From Flagellimonas spongiicola (GTDB lineage Bacteria > Bacteroidota > Bacteroidia > Flavobacteriales > Flavobacteriaceae), in assembly GCF_023502425.1 (NCBI RefSeq), contig NZ_JAMFMA010000002.1, positions 62,001-126,000 on the forward strand: DNA of 64,000 nucleotides, read 5' to 3'. Shown piece by piece: positions 1 to 8,700 of the stretch. Below the pieces are notes generated by a model. The model was not told where the DNA came from. It searched no databases and saw only the letters and a program-made list of their open reading frames with translations. The translations under genes were made by a program, and so were the position numbers. How positions within the stretch are numbered: the stretch's first letter is position 1; every line of letters starts with the position of its first letter.

Positions 1-424
1 TATTTGGGGTTTTCAATATCTCATCGATGTAAGCATTCACGCCGTCCGTATAGGCTGTTATGATTTCAACACCGTCATCGTGATAATGATTCATTTCGGT
101 GGTCATATCGCCCCGATACATAAACAAACGTGTCCCAATATCCCGATTCAACTCTGTTGGACCAAGTATTTCCGCAACGGTTCCTGTTGCTTGTCTTCGC
201 CAAATTTCAAACTGAAAAAGTCTGTCGGACGCGGCGGAATAACCTTGGGCAAAAAATAGATCACGCTGATTTTTTGCATAAATATGATTTACCCCCCATT
301 TATCCCGTACAATTTCGACAGATTCCTGTAAACCATCAGCAGTGAATTCAAGCGTTGGTATCGATTCCTTTTTTTTACAGGAAAAGCAGAGAACGATTAC
401 AGATAATAGAAAAACTTGTCTCAT
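1..424 (-). CDS. Penicillin acylase family lipoprotein, N-terminal part (cut by window edge)
   Basis: The first 141 residues are visible; the rest lies beyond the window start. A lipoprotein signal ends in a lipobox at Cys16 (VLCFSC), so the enzyme should be anchored in the periplasm or outer membrane. The following stretch has the typical start of the penicillin/acyl-homoserine-lactone acylase family (Ntn hydrolases): VRDKWGVNHIYAKN, then FAQGY and DRLFQFEIWRR. These enzymes mature by self-cleavage before a catalytic Ser or Cys that starts the beta subunit, and that residue is not in this window. The substrate cannot be told. The ATG at 424 directly precedes the signal peptide. The family call is firm and the substrate open. 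Confidence 0.85.
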   Translation of the reverse strand, partial: MRQVFLLSVIVLCFSCKKKESIPTLEFTADGLQESVEIVRDKWGVNHIYAKNQRDLFFAQGYSAASDRLFQFEIWRRQATGTVAEILGPTELNRDIGTRLFMYRGDMTTEMNHYHDDGVEIITAYTDGVNAYIDEILKTPN

Positions 425-576
425 GGAATGGAGTTTTGAGTTGCGAGTTGTATGGTAAGAACTTCCAATTTCTGTTATTTATGAAATTTATAGAAAGAAG
501 TTTGCGTAATAAAACTGACGCATAAGATAATTACTTATGAATTATTAATTCCTTGGAACCTCCAAACAAGTCCGAT

Positions 577-3500
577 TTAATCAGAAATGGTATCTCTAAC
601 GGACTCTCTATTGGCATTTAATTCATCTTCCAAAAAATACAATCCGTCCAATGCTGGTGTATACTTAGTAATAGCAACTCCATCATTGTTATTGGACAAT
701 TTTCCTTTTTTATTATATCGTCTTACTTCAGAGTAAATTCCAGAAGGTTCTAATTGGTATTCATAAATTGCAGTTCCGTTGACGTCTTCCAACAAACTCA
801 AATCTGTATCATAAATCGTTGATTTGGAAGTCTCACCCATTTCGCCCCATTCATATTGGATTTTATGATAGCCGTTGGGGCCAATTACAGGTTTTCTATT
901 TTTATCCAGATACTTATAACTCATTGTATGACCCAATTCATTTAACACGTAAGACTCCACGGCAATTCCATCCACATTATTGGCTAATCTATTATTACGC
1001 CCCAAATATTCATAACTGTCTACATAGTGACGGCCATTGTATCTAATCTTAATAGCACTCACGGCATCTGAATTTTCAATTCGATTATTCCTGGCATCAT
1101 AAAATTGAGTAAGCACTTTATTTCCGTAACGATTATAATAATATCTAGTAATGGCTACACCATTTTTTAAGTTGCCATCAATTCCATATTCAAGTTTTAC
1201 CGAATCCAAGCCAAAACGATTATATAGGAATTTGGTTTGGTATACTCCATCATGGGTAACAGGGCTCCCAGTAATATCGAGATTACTTCTTCTTATAATT
1301 TGATTTTTCTTATTATAAGCATAGACATTATAGGTTGCACCTTGATTGGCCATTGCCAGCTCATTATCCTTATTAAAATAGGTGGTCTTCAACTTATTAC
1401 CCCGTTTATCGTATTCCCACCTTATAATCGCCACATCTGCTTCAAACGCTATTAAATCCCCAAGGGAATCATGGGTACTATTCTCAATTTTATTTCCGTT
1501 GCTGTCATATTCGTATTTATGTTCCACAACACCATCATCTGTCTTGGCATATCCCCCGTCAGAATCATAATACACTTCTGATTTCAGATTTCCATTCCCA
1601 TCTAATTTTTTTCGGATCATAGCAACACCAGAGTTGTTTTCCAATGCATCACCATAGACATCTAAATTATGTTCTCTTACAATACTGTCACCAATATATT
1701 CGTATTTCCTTGCACCCCATTTGTTATCACTATATTTTAATACGTACCCAGGGTAATAATATGCTTCGAACTGAATTCTCCCCAAAGAGTCATAATCTTT
1801 GACCTGCGAATGGTAATCATCATTGGCAACAATTGCTTTACCATTTTTATTAAAGCGTTTTACACTTGTTTGACGGTCATTTAAATCATAAGTGAAGGTG
1901 TAAATAGAAGCTCCATTGCTATCGTAGGTATTTTGACCATCTTCATTAAGTGAACTTACTTTAACGGTATTGCCACGCTCATCATATTCGTATTTCAAGT
2001 AATAATCGTTTAAATGGTATGCAGGTTTGTTGTTACTGTCATAGATTCTATAACTGGTTTTCTTGTGATTTTCATTTAGCTCATACACATATTTTGCTCC
2101 AAAATCGCCGTCTATGGTAAGCCTTCCCTTCGAATCAAGGTTTTCATAGACTCGAGTTCTACCTAGAGAGTCAAGGGTTCTTCTAACGGAGAATATGCCC
2201 TCATCATTTTTAATTGTTTTTCCTTTTGAATCATAATAATTAGAGAGAAAAGAATTATCGCCACTGTTGTAATGCCATCTTGTTTCAAAAACACTGCCAT
2301 TTTCGACTCTTTTACCTTCTGAATCGTAGTAATGAAGTATTACATTTTGATCCTCGTCTGAAGTACGTTTTAAAAGGGAAAACTTCAAATTTGTGTTGTA
2401 AAGTTCTTTGGAGTTTAAATAATGTATTTCAAAAACACCATTATCCTTTTCTATTAACCGGGTTACTGCCGTTTTAAAATATCCTCCATTTTGAAGTATT
2501 CCGTTCTTATAGTACTTTATGATTTTCTCACCGTGATAAGGATAAATGACTTCATAAACCGCACCGAATTTGGCATTTGCTTCCATTACCGGATAAGAGG
2601 TCAAAATTTTGTTGGTTTTGGTAAAGTAGATATGCTTAAAGAAATTGGTTCTCCCTTTTTGAAAGTTTTGATATTGATGAATATCTTCATTTTCGTAATA
2701 TGCTGTTTGTCTTAACCAATCATCTATTTTGAGCTCCCAGTAACGCTGTTCTTTGTAATTTCCATTGTGATCCGATATACTATCATAAACGTTTTGTAGG
2801 CTATCCAGCTTTTTGTCATATTTTGTTTTAAGATCATTGATTATATCAAAGTTTAAACCACCCAGACCTAGTTCTACTAAATCTTTTCTTAGTAATCGTG
2901 CAACATATTCTGTGATGTTGAAATGGTATTGCTCATGTACCAATACATTATAGGAATCAAACTCACCTTTTAGTCTATGAGAATAATTAGGATCCATATA
3001 AGCGTAAACAGTTGAATTACCATCAGTTATCAATTCAGGGCATTCAATGTTGGAATAAATATCAGCAACATAGTCTTCATCCATTGTGTTTACCAAAACA
3101 AAATCTTCCCACGTCAAGATTTTATCGGACCATTTAATTATAGCTTTAGAACTTGTAGTGGTACCCTGTATGAAGCCAAGCATCAAAATCATACCGAATA
3201 CTAGGACAGAAACAAACTTTGGTACGATAATACTTCCTTTGTTTTTTCTATTTCTGAAAATCAAAAAATAGAGGATGAAGGTGACTAAGCAAATGAAAAA
3301 GAAGACGGCTAACAATATCAACTCGAAATACCATTCTTCCAGTTTTGGGGTTGAATCAAATACAACAACGGTATAAATCCTAAGAAAGAAGTAATATAGA
3401 AACGTGTATGTCAAAATCAATGATAACAGCGTTTTTGACTGGGTATATAAGTCCTTTCCTCCTCCCATACCTAATAACATCAGGAATACACAAATGAACA

Positions 3501-3972
3501 TAGGAACGAAAATCATAATGCCAACCAAAAGAGGGTTATCTTGGAACATTTGCATAATGACAGCAATAATGAAAACATTTATTAAGATTGCAGGAAGCGC
3601 AATTTTCATCAACTGTCTTAGGGAATATTCTTTTGAATTGAAACTTTCATCCTTAGTTTTGGGAATAGACATTTTAGGATTGGGTCCGAACTTGTTTTCA
3701 TCTGCATTACCTTCCACAAACAGCATGACTATGCCGTAAAAGGGAATTAATTGATAAAAACCACTATTCCCAAGGTCATGGCAACGCTTGGCACCTTGCG
3801 CTAAGAGAAACGCCATTAAAATCGGTATGGGTAGTAACCACCAAAAATCGTCCAAAAGGAATTGTTCATGTATAATGGCAAAAAATCCTAGGACTAGGTA
3901 ATAAACTATAATACTCAGGCCATATTCCAATCTGCGGATACGGCCTTTAAAAGAGAATGGGGTTTTAAACAT
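577..3972 (-). CDS. DUF805 membrane protein with HExxH motif and long YD-like repeat tail
   Basis: A 1131-residue protein of unusual architecture. Residues about 1-100 form a DUF805 domain with several membrane segments, and four or more further hydrophobic segments follow up to about residue 290. A soluble part then contains HEQYHF at residues 346-351, an HExxH zinc-protease-like motif in a context (LVHEQYHFNITE) recalling DUF922-type putative peptidases. From about residue 520 to the end come roughly 14-16 degenerate repeats of about 37 residues built around Y-D-x-x-G-[KN], resembling RHS/YD or WG-type repeats but longer in period. It seems monocistronic. No function can be assigned; a cell-envelope role is likely from the topology. 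The ATG at 3972 begins directly with the DUF805 pattern. Confidence 0.8.
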   Translation of the reverse strand: MFKTPFSFKGRIRRLEYGLSIIVYYLVLGFFAIIHEQFLLDDFWWLLPIPILMAFLLAQGAKRCHDLGNSGFYQLIPFYGIVMLFVEGNADENKFGPNPKMSIPKTKDESFNSKEYSLRQLMKIALPAILINVFIIAVIMQMFQDNPLLVGIMIFVPMFICVFLMLLGMGGGKDLYTQSKTLLSLILTYTFLYYFFLRIYTVVVFDSTPKLEEWYFELILLAVFFFICLVTFILYFLIFRNRKNKGSIIVPKFVSVLVFGMILMLGFIQGTTTSSKAIIKWSDKILTWEDFVLVNTMDEDYVADIYSNIECPELITDGNSTVYAYMDPNYSHRLKGEFDSYNVLVHEQYHFNITEYVARLLRKDLVELGLGGLNFDIINDLKTKYDKKLDSLQNVYDSISDHNGNYKEQRYWELKIDDWLRQTAYYENEDIHQYQNFQKGRTNFFKHIYFTKTNKILTSYPVMEANAKFGAVYEVIYPYHGEKIIKYYKNGILQNGGYFKTAVTRLIEKDNGVFEIHYLNSKELYNTNLKFSLLKRTSDEDQNVILHYYDSEGKRVENGSVFETRWHYNSGDNSFLSNYYDSKGKTIKNDEGIFSVRRTLDSLGRTRVYENLDSKGRLTIDGDFGAKYVYELNENHKKTSYRIYDSNNKPAYHLNDYYLKYEYDERGNTVKVSSLNEDGQNTYDSNGASIYTFTYDLNDRQTSVKRFNKNGKAIVANDDYHSQVKDYDSLGRIQFEAYYYPGYVLKYSDNKWGARKYEYIGDSIVREHNLDVYGDALENNSGVAMIRKKLDGNGNLKSEVYYDSDGGYAKTDDGVVEHKYEYDSNGNKIENSTHDSLGDLIAFEADVAIIRWEYDKRGNKLKTTYFNKDNELAMANQGATYNVYAYNKKNQIIRRSNLDITGSPVTHDGVYQTKFLYNRFGLDSVKLEYGIDGNLKNGVAITRYYYNRYGNKVLTQFYDARNNRIENSDAVSAIKIRYNGRHYVDSYEYLGRNNRLANNVDGIAVESYVLNELGHTMSYKYLDKNRKPVIGPNGYHKIQYEWGEMGETSKSTIYDTDLSLLEDVNGTAIYEYQLEPSGIYSEVRRYNKKGKLSNNNDGVAITKYTPALDGLYFLEDELNANRESVRDTISD

Positions 3973-4123
3973 CTAGAGGTAGACTAGTAGGTTGATATTT
4001 GAACCTCTAACTTAATGGATTTTAAAATAAGATGAAATTTCTTTCTTTTTTATGTAGTTTTTTTCGGTTAAACTTCATGCCAAACCTAATATTCTGTACA
4101 AGATTGGGGTCACTTTCATCCTT

Positions 4124-4474
4124 TTAATTGTACCAAACCGCATACCGCTGTCTACGCAATTCCAGAGCCAACTTCTCTTCCAATTTAAGTGCCTCCATCC
4201 TAGTGGATACTGGGGCGATATGATTGTACAGACTTGGTCTGAGATACATGCCATATTTCTGCACAATGTTTGAGGACAACTTATGGCCTTTTTTATTGCG
4301 GTAGCCGGTCTTATGTTGTTGAAAGCGTTCTTTAGGGGTCTTACTAGTCATCCCAACGTACAAACATTGTAAAACTCCGTTGAATTGGGGATTTGCATTT
4401 CGAAATCTTGCGTTTTCCGTAAACACCTTTTTAGACAACTCAATCACATAAACTTGATATTGGGTTTTGGGCAT
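4124..4474 (-). CDS. GIY-YIG-like domain protein
   Basis: A small 116-residue protein. VYVIEL at residues 8-13 stands where GIY is expected, YVGMTS at 39-44 where YIG is expected, followed by Arg50 and His54 (ERFQQH), and a Glu-rich helix near residues 90-97 (ALKLEEKLALEL) that could supply the metal-binding Glu. This order matches GIY-YIG nuclease-superfamily proteins of the UPF0213/UvrC-N type, although the first motif is degenerate. Neighbours give no clue. It could be a stand-alone nuclease or an inactive relative. The ATG at 4474 is the only reasonable start. Confidence 0.6.
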   Translation of the reverse strand: MPKTQYQVYVIELSKKVFTENARFRNANPQFNGVLQCLYVGMTSKTPKERFQQHKTGYRNKKGHKLSSNIVQKYGMYLRPSLYNHIAPVSTRMEALKLEEKLALELRRQRYAVWYN

Positions 4475-4592
4475 GATAGCACTTTCGTTAAGGATTTAAA
4501 CAACTATTCAAGTTACAACTGATTCGAATCCCTACTTAGATTTATTTAACTTTTTTCAACCAAAATGCTAAATCATCTGTCAAGTAAAATCC

Positions 4593-5066
4593 TTATTCCA
4601 CAATAGGTGAACTATGCGTAGCTATCGCTTTTACCTTTCCATCTTTCTTTTGGTAAACGTCGGTAAACCGAAGTCGTAATATGGTAGTATCTTGCTTAGT
4701 ACTGTCCAAAATCACCATGCGCTCACTACCCCTTACCACAGCAATATCACCATACAGGCGAACATCGAGATTTTGATATTTTATCTCATCAAAAGAGTAA
4801 TCGGCACTACTGAATTCATCTATGGTCGCCACTTTATTGGATGTTGTCCCATCACCTGACCCTGAATAGACCCAAGAATCGTCCAATACTTCAATCAATG
4901 GGGCGGCTTCTCCACTCAAATAAGCATTGGTCCATGTGTGAAGCAAATCCAAGGCTTCATCTTTGGTTATGGTTTCCGATATTACTTCTTGCTGTTGCGG
5001 CTTTTCCATCTGGTTACACGCAGACAATGCAAGAATTCCCGTAAGTAACACTACAGTTTTTTTCAT
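4593..5066 (-). CDS. NTF2-like (DUF4440/SnoaL-type) lipoprotein
   Basis: 157 residues, starting with a lipoprotein signal whose lipobox ends at Cys16 (ILALSAC). The remainder, starting at about residue 35 (TKDEALDLLHTWTNAYLSGE), reads as a small alpha+beta cone fold of the NTF2/SnoaL/DUF4440 type, including the C-terminal strand pattern DVYQKKDGKVKAIATH. Such proteins may bind small hydrophobic ligands or be catalytic; no catalytic residue is evident. It lies 27 bp before another NTF2-like gene on the same strand, so the two may be cotranscribed. Confidence 0.65.
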   Translation of the reverse strand: MKKTVVLLTGILALSACNQMEKPQQQEVISETITKDEALDLLHTWTNAYLSGEAAPLIEVLDDSWVYSGSGDGTTSNKVATIDEFSSADYSFDEIKYQNLDVRLYGDIAVVRGSERMVILDSTKQDTTILRLRFTDVYQKKDGKVKAIATHSSPIVE

Positions 5067-5092
5067 TTTGAATAAAGTTTAGGGATTAAGGA

Positions 5093-5500
5093 TCAATCCA
5101 TCCTCTTGTAAAAAATTTTATTTACGATTTTCCATTCACCATCGATTTTGAGCAAGTTCATGAAGTCCACAAAAGTGAAATCGGCGTACTCCAACTCTAA
5201 TCTTGCATTGGCTGCATGTCCTGATATCGTAATCTCCGCAATTCGGTTTTTGCGGTCCACACGATCACCTGGTTTCATCCCACTGAAAAACTCAAGAGCA
5301 TTTACTTCTTTATACCCTTCATCGGTGATATATTTCATTGTAGCTGTGTCATGAAATGCCTTCTTTAAGGTACTAAAATCCCGGTTGGATCCTCCTTCCA
5401 TATAATAATTTAGGGTCTGTTCCACCAGTTCATAATCAGATTGTGCGTTTGCTGTCGTGAAGAATCCTACAGCACACAATAAAAGCAAAAAATTGCGCAT
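5093..5500 (-). CDS. Secreted NTF2-like (lumazine-binding-like) protein
   Basis: The ATG at 5500 is preferred because it starts a clean Sec signal peptide (MRNFLLLLCAVGFFTTANAQ), whereas a start further upstream would place 18 polar residues before it. The mature protein of about 115 residues has the YELVEQTLNYYMEGG...DFSTLKKAFHDTA pattern of the putative lumazine-binding NTF2-fold family common in Bacteroidota, and ends in DGEWKIVNKIFYKRMD. Function unknown; probably periplasmic. It precedes the NTF2-like lipoprotein gene on the same strand, suggesting a two-gene unit. Confidence 0.65.
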   Translation of the reverse strand: MRNFLLLLCAVGFFTTANAQSDYELVEQTLNYYMEGGSNRDFSTLKKAFHDTATMKYITDEGYKEVNALEFFSGMKPGDRVDRKNRIAEITISGHAANARLELEYADFTFVDFMNLLKIDGEWKIVNKIFYKRMD

Positions 5501-5716
5501 GATGTTCGTTTTTAGGTTGTTATAGACTGTTAAGATATTGTATTTAAAAGGCACTCGTTCCGTACAAAATCATAAATATTTCATAAGGTTCCATCGAAAT
5601 CCTCAAACCATCCGTAAATCTTTACACGTTCTTCATAAGATCGTGCCCGTTCTCTTTTTGAATTTAAGTTATCTTGTCTTTGGCAAATCAATTGTTGAAT
5701 TAATTCCCTTTTCCAA

Positions 5717-8700
5717 ATGGCACGTTACCTTCGATTTTTAACAGCTTTCCTACTTATTATCAACTTTTCATGTAAAAAACAGGTTGACCCAGAAAACTTG
5801 GACAATCTTTTCAAATTCAAGGACTACATCAGCTACCATACGCATGGAAGACAGAGTATTGTATCTCCAATTCGAATTGCCTTGGCACAACCATTGGAGC
5901 AATATGAAATAACCCAGGAATTACCTTCTGAATACTTGAAAATAGCACCAAAAGTAAATGGCAAACTCGTTATTGAAAATGGTCATGAACTAGTCTTTCA
6001 ACCTACCGAACAGCTAAAACCGAACACAGAATACACGGTAACTTTGGCATTACATGAACTATTTGAAGGCATTGATAAAGAATACCGGACTTATAGTTTT
6101 GGATTCAAAACCTTGGAGCCTAATTTCAAGATTTCGTTAGGCAATTTGCAGTCCTATGATAAAAACTGGCAGTATCTTACAGGAAGTCTTGAAGCTTCCG
6201 ATTTATTGGCCGCAATAGAGGTCTTCAAAGTGATTACCGCCACCCAAGCTGCTAGAAAACTATCCGTTAATTGGGAAAAAGGGCAGGAACAAGCATCCTA
6301 CTTCAATTTTAAAATAGATAGTATAAAAAGACAGGTTGATGATAGTAGTCTTCGCATTACCTGGAATGGAGCTGATTTAGGTATTGAAAACAAAGGTGAG
6401 GAGGAATTGACAATTCCAGGTTTGAACAAATTCGTTGTCGTGGATGCCAAAACCTCAACTGGTGCCAATTCTTCATTGACCTTGAATTTTTCAGAACCTT
6501 TAGCAGAAAATCAGAATCTAAATGGTCTCGTAACCGTTGAAGGGGCAACTACTTTACGATATGAAACAGATGGTAATGTCTTACGCGTATACCCTTCAAA
6601 TAAAATCGTTGGAGAAGCCAAGGTCAATGTCTACGAAGGCATAAAAAGCGCTTTTGGTTTTGATTTAAAAAAGCCATTCTCAGAATACCTCTCATTTGAA
6701 CAGCTTAAGCCTAATGTGCGCTTGGTATCCAAAGGCACCATATTACCTAATGCCACAGCAACACCCATTTACTTCGAAACTGTGAATCTAGCCGCTATAG
6801 AAGTAAGGGTTATCCAAGTCTATCAAAACAATATGCTGCAATACCTTCAAAACAATAACCTTACCCCTGAATACTATCCAAACTTAAAACGAGTGGGGCG
6901 CAAGGTTGCACATAAGGTACTGCAACTAACAGCGAGTGGCGAGGTCAACAATAGCTACTGGAAAGCCCATGCATTGAATTTATCCGAGCTCATACAAGTC
7001 AATCCCGGTTCGCTTTACCGTGTGGAATTCAGTTTTAATAAAGAACACACCACTTACGATTGCGGTAATAAATCGGATGATCGCTTAACAACCCAAATTG
7101 AGACTGCAAGCAGGGAAACCGATTCCGACGAAGAACGCTATTGGGACAATGAAATTTATTCATGGCGAAACATTGATTACAATTGGGAAGAACAAGACAA
7201 CCCCTGCCATCCAGCTTACTATAACTATGATCGAATTGCCTCCACCAATTTACTGGGTAGCGATTTGGGTCTTATAGTTAAAAAAGGCAATAACAACACC
7301 TACCATTTTACTACAACAAATATATTATCCGCGAAACCTGAAGGAAATACGAACATAAAACTATACAACTATCAACAGCAATTATTGGGGGAAGTACAAA
7401 CTGATTCCGAAGGCTTCACCATCTATGACGGAGCGAAAACTTTGGCATTTGCTGTGGCTGAAAAAAACAACAATTATGCCTACGCCAAATTGGTAGATGG
7501 AAATGCGCTCTCACTTAGCAAATTTGATGTGAGCGGCCAAGAATTACAAAGTGGAATACAAGGTTTCATCTATACGGAGCGTGGGGTTTATCGTCCTGGG
7601 GTTACAGCACACCTTACCTATGTTTTGGACGATAGAGGGAATCCACTTCCAGAAGGTCATCCAGTAGTGCTTGAAGTAACAGATTCCAAAGGAAAATTGG
7701 TACAGCGTACGGTTTTGAAAAATAATCCCGTTCAAGTGCAGGAAGGTCTTTATGCAAACAAAAGGGATCAGTTCCATTATTTCCCCATTCCCACAAAAAC
7801 AAGCTCTCCTACAGGTAATTGGACAGCTAAAATCATTGTGGGCAGTGCGGAATTCACGAAAAACCTAAAAATTGCAACGATTAAACCTAATCGACTAAAA
7901 GTTGATTTTGCATTCAACGACGAGGTTTTAAAAGCCAATGCCAATACTAAAGGGGATATAAGTGTAAAATGGCTCCACGGTGCACCGGCTAGAAACTTAA
8001 AAATAGATGTCAAGACCAAAATTGAACCCACAACCAGTGCATTCAAAGGTTATGATAATTATGTGTTCAGCGACCCTGTTCGGAATTTCGATGCCCTGGA
8101 ATCGCAATTCTTAAACTCAAAGTTAGATGCCAATGGCTCGATTGAAATTAACCAAAAGATTCCTATAAATGGTAACGCTCCAGGAATGCTGCAAACCGTT
8201 TTCACCACTAAGGTTTTTGAAGGTGGCGGGGATTTTTCAATTGATGTCTTCACCAAAAAATTGGCCCCTTTCAACCATTTTGTGGGTCTACGTTCACCAA
8301 AAGCAAAGCGTTATGGTTCTTTTCTCACGGATGATACCAACACGTTTGAGGTTGTAAGTGTTGATGCAGAAGGAAAGGCCACTGGGAACCGAAAATTGAA
8401 TGTAAAGATCTATAAAATTGAATGGCGTTGGTGGTGGAATCGTGGAAGAGACAATCTCTCTCGATATGAAAATGCTACTGTCCACAGACCGTTCAAAGAG
8501 CTTGAGTTAACAACTAATGCACAGGGCAAGGGAAGTTTCGATATTACTATTCCGGATGTTGATGGTGGTCGGTATCTAATTCGGGTAATAGATGAAGTTT
8601 CTGGTCACGCCACAGGAAGGACCGCTTACTTTTACAGGAATTGGTGGCGACGACCTGCAAGTGGTGATAGCGAGAGTTCCAAAATATTGGTTTTTGCTGC

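Noticed and set aside
1237..3271. Plus-strand open frames within the long DUF805 protein gene and similar frames inside other large genes
   Set aside because: They run antisense to well-supported genes, have unnatural composition and no recognisable domains.
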